Shown piece after piece: positions 1-14,400 of a stretch of 64,000 bases of DNA (positions are counted from its first letter, which is position 1; the number at the start of each line of letters is the position of its first letter). The translations under genes and the position numbers were made by a program. The notes under the pieces were generated by a model, which was given only the letters and a program-made list of their open reading frames with translations, was not told where the DNA came from and searched no databases. Source of the DNA: Beaufortia kweichowensis. Its lineage: Eukaryota > Chordata > Actinopteri > Cypriniformes > Gastromyzontidae. Location of the stretch: contig CM032813.1 of assembly GCA_019155185.1 (NCBI GenBank), positions 14,861,561 through 14,925,560 of the forward strand. The letters run 5' to 3'.

Positions 1-422
1 AGGGTGGTTCCCCCGTCTCTGCTAGCAACCGTGTCATTTTACGCCTGCCTGTGAACTCAAACAGGCCACACTTAAAGGGCCGGATATGGGCTTATGTTTT
101 CCTTATGTTTGGAGAGGGAGGGGCGAGCAAGAGCAAGAAGAGGGAACAAGACCTCTAGGAACCTGAAAGTCAATGTGCAAGGGCATAGTTTTATGAAGGG
201 CTTTAATGACCATAAATGGTCATTGTGTTGGTCTGTGTTCTTGTCTGATCTTTAGAGAACAGTAGTGCCTTGTGATTTTTTTATTTTAAGTCGATTTGAG
301 TAGTTAGTTGTTTTTAATCTGACAGACTACAACCTTTTTGTTAACAAAGTGAAACGCTTTTGGGTCATAATTCACCTCATAATAAAAACCAAATACGGGT
401 ATTTGATTTATTATTAATGTTG
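1..422. other. Non-coding, no recognised feature
   Basis: AT-rich single-copy-looking DNA without a credible exon or a repeat that I recognise. Confidence 0.4.
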
Positions 423-556
423 TTAATTATATCTAAGGTATTATATTAATTATATCTAAGTATTATATTAATTATATCTAAAGTATTATATTAATTATAT
501 CTAAGTATTATATTAATTATATCTAAAGTATTATATTAATTATATCTAAGGTATTA
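423..556. repeat. AT-rich minisatellite, 22-23 bp unit
   Basis: Six tandem copies of a unit beginning TTAATTATATCTAA. Unit length alternates between 22 and 23 bp according to whether the spacer reads GGT, GT or AAGT, so there is a weak two-unit higher-order pattern. Nothing functional is implied. Confidence 0.9.
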
Positions 557-1860
<1,304 letters not shown>

Positions 1861-2161
1861 TAAAGGAAGTTCACCCAAAAATAAAAATTGTCATCATTTT
1901 TTCACCCTCATGTCATTTAAACCCTGTATATGATTCTTTCTTTTGAGGAACACAGAAGAAGATATTTTGCAAACGGCACTCATTGACTTCCATTGAACCT
2001 TGTGTTCATCATATGAAAGTGAATGAGAGCCGGTAACCAGCGTTTTGCTAAATATCTTCTTCTGTGTTCTGCTGAAGCAAGAAAGTCATACAGGTTTGAC
2101 ACGACATGAGGGTGAGGAAATAATCAAATCATTTTTATTTCTGGGTGAACGATCCCTTTAT
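1861..2161. mobile_element. Palindromic MITE, about 300 bp
   Basis: The left end (TAAAGGAAGTTCACCCA) and the right end (TGGGTGAACGATCCCTTTA) are imperfect inverted repeats. Complementarity continues inward: the CACCCTCATGTC block is mirrored by GACATGAGGGTG, and AACACAGAAGAAGATATTT by AAATATCTTCTTCTGTGTT. This is a dispersed non-autonomous DNA element of a type that is very common in cyprinid genomes. It has no coding capacity. Confidence 0.85.
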
Positions 2162-4260
2162 AGTGAGTTTTCCCCAAAGAGTATTTCAAAAGTGTGTCAT
2201 ATCATCCCAGTATCAAACCTATGAAGTAGAAAAACAGTGTGTGTCTTCAACCAGACTCTATAACATTTGATTTACAGAGTAACTCTCTACTAATGACATC
2301 ACTGTTTAAAGGGCCCAGGTCTGCGCTTTCAGAAACCAGTTTGGACCGTGTGCTTGGTTTTAGGACGATCTGTTCCACCTCATGTACTGATCTTTAACAG
2401 ATTCTTCTTTAGAAGATTGCAAGTTCATTTAGTGTCCAAATATTTACCATCTCTCACGTCTGGCTACAGGCATGATTTAGTGACAGATGCCCATTGTGAG
2501 ATAAGACACACTTTCAGATTTTCTTTCATAAAAGAACTTTAAGGAACGTTTGTGTTGAAACTGTTGAAAGTGATACAAATGCACCATTATCAAAACTATG
2601 TACATGAAATCTACATTTCCTTTCAATTCAGAGATTAAGACGGCTGTAAAACAAATCTTATCTTGGTCTCCCAACATCCACTCGCAGGTCAATATGATTC
2701 TTAGATTTTACTCGCACAACAAAACAATGTTATCACCTTTTGACACGTATCATGTATCACACACATGATAGTGGCCTGAAACCTGACAGGCCCAGCACAT
2801 TCTCTATAAATGTCTTTTGTGTGACGAAACCACGTCCATGATTGTGATCTGCATCGGTCTGTGAAACGTGCCTAAAGCAGGTATCCCCGTCTGTCAGCAC
2901 CGTCTCGTATGACGTCGGTGAGCCCCGGTTCAGAGATAACCAGTGTTGTCCGTTTCCCTCTGAAAGCACCAGCGAGAGTTTTCAGCTGCTGTCTCAGAGC
3001 TGATTGTTCATTCAAGCCGAGCCACCCAAGGTAAAAAAAGCATTTATTGAACGTTTACGTAATGTTCCCTATGGTTGCTATAGATTTTTTTGGCCAATGA
3101 AAGCCTGTTACGATGCCTGTATGTTATCTGAGGGAGTCGTTATGTCGTATATTCCAAATTATTCCATTCATCACCAAGGTTGTAAATGAACAATTTATGG
3201 ATGTCTTATCTAAATGCACGGTTGTATTCATGTATTTTTATGTCAGTGCACACACACAATATCCACTATAAGTTTTTTCAATTTTAGGTATTAAAAATAC
3301 ATAGTAACATTAACAATTTCATTCTTTTTACATTTCTTTATGGTTATAAACATTTGTCAAATATTTGAGAGTTTTAGAGACAGACTCATACGCATCTCCT
3401 CACTGCGTTTGTTAATATTTAACGTTTAGTTAGTGAGTAAACGGGTAATGTGGAATGTAACCGCTAGTTTTCTCATCGTGTGGTGTGAAGTTTAAAGACA
3501 TTTATTCTCATTACATCACAACTACCACTGAAATGTGAGGAGAATGATATAAACGTCCTTATAGTCCTGACATGATCTTCAGCTTAATATCCTTTTTTAT
3601 TTCTTTTGATTATGGGAGGAGCTCTCTCTCGCTCGGTCAATATTGTCCGAGACACACCTGACCCCTCCTGTGTTTGCCCAGATGTCTGATATGAACAGAC
3701 CCTCCTTGTTGAGTCAAATTTAAAAATCGATTAGTGCGTTTATAGTCAAACCTACAGCGTTATTATGAATGTGAAGGTGAAAAAGATTACATCACTTCTG
3801 CCTTTCCACTCCTTGTGGCCACACCCCAAAACATCACACCATATCAGCCGAGAGGAAAGAGAACAACACGTGTTCAGGAGAAAGGAAAGAAGGGAAATGG
3901 AAAATGAGAAAATCTATTACATAAATAGTACATGTACATTTATTTAAGGAATTAGGAATAAAACGGTATGAATCCAGAACATGTTTATTCTTACTTAAGT
4001 AGTTGTGTCTCTTACTTAATTGATGTATTATTAAAAACACTGCATTGGTGAGGAAACATGTGGCTGAATCAGATGAGAATCACATGTTTCCAGCGTTTTT
4101 AACAGGTCACCTGATCCACTCACTAACTGCCATTAACTCGATAAGGCCGATAGATAGATAAGGGTTGATAGACGGGTTCAATCCAATAGGAGTCAGACGA
4201 GTTTTACACCTCGTGATTGTGTTTTTCTGGATTGAAAGCATCCGTTTTTGCTCCTCACAG
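2162..4260 (+). promoter_or_regulatory. elovl1 upstream region, probable promoter and untranslated first exon
   Basis: The first coding exon of elovl1 begins just after an acceptor (AG at 4259-4260, or alternatively AG at 4274-4275), so at least one untranslated exon must lie upstream. A candidate ends at the donor CACCCAAG|GTAAAA near 3030, preceded by GC-richer DNA from about 2880. The exact transcription start is not visible. The ORFs in this stretch are short and look random. Confidence 0.35.
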
Positions 4261-4302
4261 GTGCTTTTTGTGCAGTCAAACAGGAAGCTGACATCAGTGA
4301 AA

Positions 4303-7056
4303 ATGCTGGAGATGTTGAAAGACAGAATAATGGAGGTCTATGACAGCCTTTCAGAAGCAAGAGGTAAATGCTCACGTAATGACCTCATGAACACAGGTTT
4401 AGTGTAGTCCTGAATTAAATTATGACGTTAGTCTGACTGATATCATTTCTTTATTGGACGCCATAAGTGATATCTATGGCTGATATAATGTCAGTCTGTA
4501 TGAAACAATTTAATGATGCGAGATGATAAGATGATGACAGAATTGTAAAATATACACTTTGCACAAACACATACTGTATACAAGTCAGATCAGTACATTA
4601 CAAGTGTGCTGTCTGTTTGTAAATACTTCAATTGACAAGGCAGCTGATGTTTACTAAAATCAAAAATTAATACAAATTTCTATTCAAGTAAAAATAAGTG
4701 AAATAAGTTAATTAGCTATTTTTATAAATAACATTAACATTTGAGTCTTCGATCTTTCCGTCACTATTGTCAGGATTAGATTAGATTTAACTATGAAATA
4801 GTGAAAAGTGTTCCACCTGTGGAACAGTGATGGTTAACAGGTTTTAAAGTATATTTGACAATTGCTTTGTTTTCGTTTCTTTGTTTTAGACCCACGAGTG
4901 AGAGATTATCTTCTAATGGACAGTCCATTTAATATGAGCGCTATTCTACTTGCTTATCTTTTCTTCGTACTGTACGCCGGCCCGAAGTTTATGGCCAACC
5001 GCAAACCCTTCCAGCTGAAAGAACCCATGATCATCTACAACCTGTCCTTGGTTGGATTGTCTGTATATATTGTATATGAGGTGAGAAGGATCGAGATTTG
5101 CTCACCTTCACGGCCATGTGCGCATGTTAATTCATTGAATAAATTCTTACAAATTGTCTTTATTTGGTCTAGTTCTTGATGGCAGGGTGGGCGACAGGAT
5201 ACACATGGAGATGCGACCCATGTGATTACTCCGACAGCCCTAAAGCACTGAGAGTGAGATTCTGCTTTATATATTTCCTGTAAAATACTCAAATAACGAC
5301 TGTATGAAGGATAACAAAGATCTTGATTTGAATATCCACATTTTCTGTATTAACGATGGATTTTCTTCTGTAGATGGTTAGAGTCGCCTGGTTATTCCTC
5401 TTCTCAAAGTTCATTGAGCTCATGGACACGGTAAGATTTGCATACACGATTGCAAAATTGCAAATGGTTTTAAATGGTCGGGTTTGTGAATGTAGTGGTC
5501 ATTTGTGTTCAGGTGTTTTTTGTGCTGCGTAAGAAACACAGTCAGATCACCTTTCTACACATCTTCCACCATTCCTTCATGCCCTGGACGTGGTGGTGGG
5601 GCGTGAGTTTTGCTCCAGGTCAGTCGGTCCACATGGCTCACATTCAGCATTACTATTACATTGTTAATGTATTTCAATTTTTAAAACCTCATCAACTTGC
5701 TTAATAGCTGATTGTTGTTTATTTTTTTAACCATAAAAGTCATGGATTGCAGCTTTACCACTTGTGAACCTAGTGGGGTCACAAGGTTTGTTGCGTTCAC
5801 ATTGTCACTGGACTTGAAAATTGAAGTTGTTTTTCCACAAGCCCGAGACATTTTGCATGTGCTGATGACTCTTGTAAACAAGGCTGTCAGTCTTTTGCCT
5901 TTTAAATAGAAAGTCATCATGTATACTGTTAGCTTAAACATCAGTGCCATACAGTAGCTCTTATCATCTTCTGAATGTGTCTTAAAGGTGGAATGGGCTC
6001 TTTTCATGCCATGGTCAACTCTTGTGTCCATGTCATCATGTACTTCTACTATGGCCTTTCTGCCGCTGGACCTCGTTTCCAGAAGTTCCTCTGGTGGAAG
6101 AAATACATGACCGCCATCCAGCTGGTATGTTCATTTGATTCACAGAATATTCATGTAAAACTTGCAGTTGGCTCGATGCATCTTGAAAGGAGTAGTTAAT
6201 AAAAACATTTCAAATGATATACAGTAACAGTCAAACGTTTAGGCACAATTTACAAAAATGTTTCTCATGATTTGAAATCAAATCTAAAGGTGTGTATTTC
6301 AGTGTTTGAAATGACTTTTTGTAGAGAAAAATATGATTGTGCCATTAATTTCTTTAATTATAAAACTAAAATTGTATTTAAAATGGATTATTTGGACCAA
6401 ATAATGAATAAAAATCGAGTCAATAAGAGTCCAGGGTAGATGGAAATGTCTTCAGTTCTGTTTAAAAAGCTTCTCGGGTCGAAACCTCAAGAAGCTGAAT
6501 GATAAAATGACAAGAGATTGAAATGATTTTACAAATTCTAGACAAAGTGTGACTGAAGATGATCAGATATAACATAGTGTTCATTTATTTTAGATGCTTT
6601 TAGCCACATATGATTTTACAATAATTCCTAGAGTTACAATTGTGTTATTTTATGGTTTCGATGAGTTTACGGCTATTCTAAAATGTAAACGACAGCAAGT
6701 GTTTCCACGTAATCATACTTTCATATTCTTCTCCCCAGATTCAGTTTGTGTTGGTGTCCATTCATGCAACCCAGTGGTACTTCATGAAAAGCTGCGACTA
6801 CCAGGTGCCTCTGTTCATCCACCTCATCTGGGTGTACGGGACCTTCTTCTTCGTACTCTTCTCGAATTTCTGGTACCAGGCATATGTTAAGGGAAAGAGG
6901 CTACCAAAGAACTCCGAGCAGCTCGCCCAGAACGGCAAGGCCAACGGAAGCACCGCTGTGTCCAACGGCCACGGTGCACATGAGAACGGCTTGAGCAATG
7001 GGAAGAAACACCATGAGAATGGAAACATGCTCAATGGCAAGATGAAGAAAGCGTGA
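4303..7056 (+). CDS. elovl1: Very-long-chain fatty acid elongase 1 (7 coding exons)
   Basis: Condensing enzyme of the ER fatty-acid elongation cycle: it joins malonyl-CoA to saturated and monounsaturated acyl-CoA, with family preference for C20-C26. Coding exons are 4303-4363, 4890-5080, 5173-5253, 5374-5430, 5513-5618, 5988-6124 and 6739-7056. All junctions are GT-AG and keep phase, giving 316 aa (human ELOVL1 has 279). The catalytic histidine box HIFHH is at residues 146-150. Other family signatures include KFIELMDT just before the box, MYFYYGLSA and the YTWRCDP segment. Several hydrophobic membrane spans are visible. The C terminus ends KMKKA, a KXKXX-type ER retrieval signal, after a fish-specific Asn/Gly/His-rich tail of about 45 residues that accounts for the extra length. 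Residue identity fits ELOVL1 better than ELOVL7. Teleosts often have a and b copies, and I cannot say which this is. Confidence 0.93.
6222..6560. repeat. Possible dispersed repeat in elovl1 intron 6
   Basis: A segment around 6430-6505 (TCTTCAGTTCTGTTTAAAAAGC, then TCAAGAAGCTG) resembles 18525-18590 (CTGTTTGAAAAGCATCTCG, then CATCAAGAAGCTG). Two related copies in one window suggest an old dispersed repeat. The family is not recognised. Confidence 0.35.
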
Positions 7057-7640
7057 GATCTCAGGAGAAGACCCAAAACGGATGACCAGGAGAACCTGCA
7101 CTAAACACTGTGGAGTCCGAAGAGTGTTTTGGGACTTTCCATTTTCAAATCTTTTTTTTTTGTTGTTGTTTTAATATATACATTTATTAAGTACCTGGGG
7201 AGATGAATGAGTTTGATCCCTATTTGTATATTATTTTGTTTTGTCATAAGTTAATCTAAAAGAAAATAATTATGGAGCACAATGTATGAAGAGAAGAGGA
7301 AAGATAGCGACTGGATGCATCCTCAACTGATTTTGCTCATGTTATTCATTTAAGCAGACACACAAAAACACATATATGCACATACACACACACACACACA
7401 CACACGTGTCTTTCATACTCCCCCCCTCCAGACTCTGTACAGTCAACATTAGGAAACTTGAATGACACCTGTAAATAGTTTTACCTTATAAACTAATGGG
7501 ATTGATACAGTAAAAATGGTTAGTCTGTTTGAATTAAAACAAATTGAATTAAAACAGAAAATAAATTCAATTTTAAAATACACGTTATCTTTTTATTTTA
7601 GGCAAGTTATGCTATTTCATGATGATTAGTTCCTACATAA
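7057..7640 (+). other. elovl1 3' untranslated region
   Basis: Sequence after the TGA stop. It contains a short (CA)n at about 7380-7405 and a candidate AATAAA at 7560-7565, about 500 nt after the stop. The 3' end is inferred. Confidence 0.5.
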
Positions 7641-8483
7641 ATATTTATGGCACGCAATATTTCTTTCTTCAGGAACATTTGACTTACAGTTTCACTCGTC
7701 ATATTTGGCATCTCCAAATTATAATTGATATATTAAAATATTTTTTTAATCATCTACAAGAATGAAGCAGGAATAATGTGTCTTTCTCAGTCATTCAAGG
7801 TCAGTCTATGAGTTTCAAACAAAAGCGGTTTTGAAATATCTGCATTTCCTCATAATCGGCATCATCATTCGCGATCTCAAGAATGTTGGATGTAAACAAA
7901 AAGTCTTTCTCTTTCTGAGAAAAGCAACAGAGCAATCATCCTACGCTGCAAATGTGTGTGTGTGTGTGTGTGAGAGAAAAATGGCAAACAAAGTTAAAGG
8001 AGGTAATAAAGTAAGCGAACGACTTCACAGTGCAACCGAGTCTGTGCGTATAACTCGCGTCATCCAAGCGTTGCCGTCGTTCCGCTGAATTCCTGGCACT
8101 TTTTTCCAGCAGGTGTGTGTCGATGTAGAGCAAAGGTCAGGCCACTCCTCGGCAAGCTGGGAGAATAGGGTGGGACATGGGATTTATACAGTGATTCACG
8201 AGGAACGCGCCTAAACCAGGAAGTAGAACAGAGAATTGCCGTGGCTGGAGTGAGATCCATGGAAGACTAATGATGAAGCTTCAATATCAGATCATGCTAA
8301 TAAAAGTCACCCACTCATCACGCTTTGGTCCTTGTTTCTCACTAATGCCCTGCGTGTTTCATTTTCACAGATGAGCTGCTCGTTTTTAAAGCCAAGACCA
8401 ATTCACAGTGAGCGTTACTTTCTGCTGATGAGGTTTCTAAGAGTATTGGCCCATGTGATAGTTGACGATCAGTGCGGGCTATT
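7641..8483. other. Intergenic region between convergent elovl1 and zfyve9
   Basis: The 3' ends of the two genes face each other here. There is a short (GT)n at about 7953-7971. The right-hand part probably includes zfyve9 3' UTR. No other exon seen. Confidence 0.45.
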
Positions 8484-11400
8484 TTATGATGTGTCCTCAA
8501 GAATATAGAAGATGAGCTCCAGCTGACCCTGGTAATGAGAGTTACTCTGCACCACGCTCGACAGTGATTGGTTAAGACAGTCCTGGTATGGCGCTGGCAG
8601 GCGCTGACCATTACTGCCTGCCAAAAACTCCATCTGAAAGATAAGAAATAGGGATACTGAGAAATCTGTACAGGTAGTTTAAATAAAATACTCCTGCCCA
8701 GCCCTTAGACATTATTAGACTTCAAAAAATAAAACAATTAAAAGAATTATGGCGTACTCGGAGACCTGAAAATCTGGTTGTGTAAAAAATGCCTAAAGGA
8801 ATAACAAAAAGTCCATATACTGGGAAAATTTAACAGACTAGATGTTTCTCTATAGACCATTTCACAATATGTAAATAGCACTGGTCCAAAAGCACTTCCT
8901 GTCTCAGTTTTGTAACACTACACAATGTCAGAATGAAATACAACCAACAGAAAGAACATTTACAATGAAATGAAAATGTTTAACTTACATCTTTAAGGTT
9001 CAGTTACATATGAGAAATACAGAAAAACTGAACCAGGAAGTGCTTCTGGACCAGTGTTGTTTACATCTTGTGAAATGGTCTATAACTTCTGCAGAGAAAC
9101 AAGTTTTAGGGTTACAATAAAGTTGTATGTGTTAATATTAATGCATGCAGTAGATAACATGAACTAACAATGAACATTTTGTCTTCAACATTTATTAATC
9201 TTAGTTCATGTTAATTTCAGTATTTACTAATACAAACCCGATTCCAAAAAAGTTTGGACACTGTACAAATTGTGAATAAAAAAGGAATGCAATAATTTAC
9301 AAATGTCATAAACTTATATTTTATTCACAATAGAATATAGATAACATGTCAAATGTTGAAAGTGCCAAATACTGGCTCATATTGGATTTCATGAGAGCTA
9401 CACATTCCAAAAAAGTGGGGTCAGGTAGCAATAAGAGGCCGGAAAAGTTAAATGTACATATAAGGAACAGCTGGAGGACCAATTTGCAACTTATTAGGTC
9501 AATTGGCAACATGATTGGGTATAAAAAGAGCCTCTCAGAGTGGCAGTATCTCTCAGAAGTCAAGATGGGCAGAGGATCACCAATTCCCCCAATGCTGCGG
9601 CGAAAAACAGTGGAGCAATATCAGAAAGAGTTTCTCAGAGAAAAATTGCAAAGAGTTTGAAGTTATCATCATCTACAGTGCATAATATCATCCAAAGATT
9701 CAGAGAATCTGGAACAATCTCTGTGCGTAAGGGTCAAGGCCAAAAAAAACATACTGGATGCCCTTAGACGACACTGCATCACATATAGAAATGCTACATT
9801 GTCGGTGAACACAATCCACCGTGCTAAAACTCTATAGGTGAAAAAAGAAGCCATATCTAAACATGAAGCGCAGGCGTTTTCTCTGGGCCACGGCTCATTT
9901 AAAATGGACTGTTGGAAAGTGGAAGTGGAAAACTGTTCTGTGGTCAGACGAATCCAAATTTGAAGTTCTTTTTGGAAAACTGGGATGTCATGTCATCCAG
10001 ACTAAAGAGGACAAGGACAACCCAAGCTGTTATCAGCGCTCAGTTCAGAAGCCTGCATCTCTGATGGTATGGGGTTGCATGAGTGCGTGTGGCATGGGCA
10101 GCTTACACATCTGGAAAGGCACCATCAATGCTGAAAGGTATATCCAAGTTCTAGAACAACATCTGCTCCCATCCAGACGTCGTCTCTTTCAGGGAAGACC
10201 TTGCATTTAACAACATGACAATGCCAGACCACATACTGCATCAATTACAACATCATGGCTGTGTAGAAGAAGGATCCGGTACTGAAATGGCCAGCCTGCA
10301 GTCCAGATCTTTCACCCATAGAAAACATTTGCCGCATCATAAAGAGGAAGATGCAACAAAGAAGACCTAAGACAGTTGAGCAACTAGAAGCCTGTATTAG
10401 ACAAGAATGAGACAACATTCCTATTCCTAAACTTGAGCAACTTGTCTCCTCAGTCCCCAGACGTTTGCAGACTGTTATAAAAAGAAGAGTTGATGCCACA
10501 CAGTGGTAAACATGGCCTTGTCCCAACTTTTTTGAGATGTTGATGTCATGAAATTTAAAATCAACTTATTTCTCCCTTAAAAAGATACATTTTCTCAGTT
10601 TAAACATTTGATATGTCATCTATGTTGTATTCTGAATAAAATATTGAAATTTCCACATCATTGCATTCTGGTTTTATTCACAATTTAAATCACAAGTTGT
10701 GTCCCAACTTTTTTGGAATCAGGTTTGTACATTTTTAAAATCAAGTTCATGGTTTTATCTGTTAACATTGGTTAATGCATAGTGAATTAACATGAACAAC
10801 TTTATTTGCATTGACTAACATGAAATAAATCAAAAACGGTTGTTCATGTTAGTTAATGCATTTCCTAATGTTAAAAATACAACCTTATTGTAAAGTGTTA
10901 CTATCTTTTGTTCAAGGAAAGATGGATGTAGGCATAAATCATTAACTCAATATCAGCTCATGATACATTACAAACTTTTCACACCCTTATAATAAATAAA
11001 ATATTATTCAAGCAGACACAAGGGAACAGATATGTACACAGGAATATATAATATGGAAAGGTTACACACCTAAACGAACAGTAAAATAGATATTATACTT
11101 AACAGTGTGAGAAACTGTGAAGTAACAACTGTAAATATTTATTTTAATATGATTCTTTTAAATATTGTCACTACTCTAAATAGTGGGCATTGTGCTTTCT
11201 GACTTTGTTTACATTTGTTTATGTTATTATTGTTATTATTTCTTAAATAAACAATACAGACATGAAAGATAGACAGTAAGCTTTGATCTTTTACACAGCA
11301 GTCTCACCTTTTGCCCGTCCAGGATAACTCTCAGTGCCAGTTTAGTCATGCCATCCTCCTTGAGCAAACAGAGAGACTGACACAGAGCCAGGCAAAACGC

Positions 11401-14400
11401 TCGTGCCAGACGTTCTGTTAGCCGGTTATGGCTGGTGTGGTTATTAAGACCGTTTGGATATTGATCTTTCTGCAAGTAAAACACCTGTGAATTTAAAAAA
11501 GAATTGACAAATCAAATGCTGGTTTCATTTCTGTGCCAAAAAACAACTTGCTCACAACTTGTTAAAACATTCAAAATAGGCATGAATACACAAAGTACAG
11601 TAGAAGCAAATATAAAAAGCTTGCCTTAGCACGGTCTATATAAGCTACTTAATGCATCAACTTGTTTACCTCTGTCCAGCGTATGACCTTCCCATTAGCT
11701 TTGTATTCTAAGCGCTGATGGGTCTTGATGTTTGTAAGTGACTCCATAGATTTCCCATCAATAGGGCTGACGATACTATGAGATACAGGACAGGAGGAGA
11801 ACAGACCAACACGGTTATCTCCGTCGCCAATTCAACCTGTACATCATTATGAACAAAAAACTGAATATTTTTACTGATACTAACCCTTTATTAAAGCGCG
11901 GCTCTTCATCCTGCCACTGAATGTGAACATATTCCTGCCTCTCTGCCGGGTGGAGTTTTCCACAAGTGACTGTAAAATCTTTCATGTCTCGCAAAGATCG
12001 CCGTAATTCAGCCATGGTCTCCACAGTAACCTGCACCATCAAACCATCTGTACCGACAAGTAGACACAACCTACATGTACTCGTATATCTACGCAAAAAC
12101 TCTCAGTTTCCTTCGGAGAGGACATGAAATGGAATAATTTAACATTCAATTACAATTGGAGTGTGAAACAGAAAATACTGATGATATTCATTGATGGTAC
12201 GGTAAAATGAACAAATTGACCTTCCACAATGCTGGACTTTGCCAAGTACCCTGAGGAAGCTTTCAGTGCTCCGCTGAACACAAAAAAACATGAGCCAGTC
12301 ACTGAAAGGTAAAGAGAAAGACATATTTAGATTCAGTGAGAAAGTTACAGTCAACAGATACAGGAAAGACAAAGAACTTTTAAAACCCATTGAACTTTGA
12401 GTATCAGAAAGCGCCCTCTAGTGATCTTTGAGGGAAAGACACAAATGTATCAAGCCTTTAATGATCCTTTTTCATATTTATGTTCATTCTCTCTTAATAA
12501 ATAGTTTATTTCATATTTAATCATTTATACATATATAAATGACAAGGTATCGCTTTTGAAGACAGCTTCTCGAAACACTTTACATTATAACATTTGTATT
12601 AGATATGAAATATCAATCCAATCCAATCAATCCTGCAAACAAGTGTTGTCCAATTTTTCCTGATACTTTGAATACATTTACATCTACAATTACAGTTAGG
12701 CATTTAGACGTTTTTATTCAAAGCAACTTACAAGTGTGAGGAAACAATGAAGCGATTCATCATAGCGAGGCGATCATATTAAGTTTATATATACACATTT
12801 CTACAATAGTAGACAAAACTGAATGTTAATTTTACTAAATGTTCATTTTAGTGAATGCAGTTTTCACAGATGTCCTATAATCACATTATTTTCATTTTAT
12901 TCACTATTGTATCATTTCAAACATACATTACAGTTTTCTTTTTATAAGGAAGAACTACAAAACTTATATAAAATCCTCCCGAGTTGTAATTTTGCATCCA
13001 ATACGAAGATATATTATTATTGTACGTGTTTTTGGCAATTCTCTTTAAAAGCAGTACCTTGTAATTCATTCAAATTAGTTCAATTATTTCTTACGACATA
13101 AATATAAAACTGCAGAAATCATACATTTATATCTTTTGCTCCTTTTGTGTTGTCCAAACGTTTGATGGCACTAATGCGTCATTATTATAATCCAGACATG
13201 TTGTGTGTTTGTAATATGTGTTCGCTCTGACCTCTGCGAGGTTGACTGTGAATGCTGATGGCTTGGGTTTGATACTGTCCATCTGCCGTCTGCACACAGA
13301 TGAGATGAGAGTCTGCCTGCTCATTAAAGCAGGCGCCCAGGGCCAGCACCCTCTCGTTGGATTTATTCAGAGCCTTCAGCAGCTACAAAACCAGAAATCA
13401 GGTAAGCCCACTGAAGCTGCTTCTTCTTTAAGACATTGTGCATTACTCTTAAGGATTTAAGATGTTTTTGGAAATTCCATGATATTGAAGTTGTTAAACT
13501 ACGACACATGAATAAAAATCTGAATCAGCAAAATCTTTATCGTTTGCCTTTGGCATTTGAAAGAGCAGTTGAGCCCAGAAGGGAAGATTCATAATAGTAT
13601 TTATTTTAGTTTTATTGTTATTTTTCATCTCTGTAACCTACAGTAGTAGTTATGTAAGGGAGGCTGACTCCAGAGGGAGATGATATATGAATTGTGTAAT
13701 ACCTCAGGATGCCGTGTTTTAGGGATTCTTATACAGGTGCTTCTAGCTTCCAGATCGACCACGAGTCCTGGCACCGTAGGCAGTGTGTAACGGTAAAAGC
13801 GGAAATCCTTGTAGAGGAAAAAAATGAAAAGTAGTTAACGTGAAGTTCAAGTTGATTGCAGATGGGGTCACATGAAATGTTAGCAGTCTTACCACTAAGA
13901 GTCTCATGATGCTGTTGTTGACGGGCCCAAAGAGAGGCTCTCTGTAGCGCACGCTGAACAGCGGACATGGATAGACTGCAAGACGGCAACAAACAAACAC
14001 ACAAATCAGTGTGGTTTTGGGATCAAATTCAGAGATTCTAAAAAGTTTTAAGATCCGAGTCCCAGTTTTCACCTGATAACCGTCACTGCGCATATTGCAG
14101 TTTTTGGTATTTTTAAAAATAAGATATATAAGATATCATTTTTTTAGTTTATATTTATTGTTATAAAAATTTGTCAAATATTTATTCTTGAGTCTTTGAC
14201 TTAGTGAATAGTGAAACAACATAAGCGTTCCGCCTGTGAAACAGTGACAGTTCAAAGGTTAATATTACGCAAAGAACCGTCTTAAGCTGTTCTCCTACAT
14301 CTGTACTCAGCTCCCAGACGTAGCATGAGTCTCAGGGGAAAGGCTTTGGCCCACGGGGTCTCCGCCCGAAGTATAAGAAGTCCAAACAGGAAGGGTGGCG

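Larger units (their letters stand above)
9111..10901. mobile_element. MITE split by the Tc1/mariner insertion
   Basis: The left half (9111-9230) starts GTTACAATAAAGTTGTAT. The right half (10730-10901) ends with the inverted counterpart AATACAACCTTATTGTAAAG followed by TGTTAC. Both halves share motifs around TTAATGCAT and AACATGAACAAC. The Tc1/mariner element at 9231-10729 interrupts it, so the MITE is the older insertion. Confidence 0.7.

Noticed and set aside
9346..9660. Intact transposase gene
   Set aside because: Only fragments in several frames remain; the catalytic blocks are separated by stops and frameshifts.
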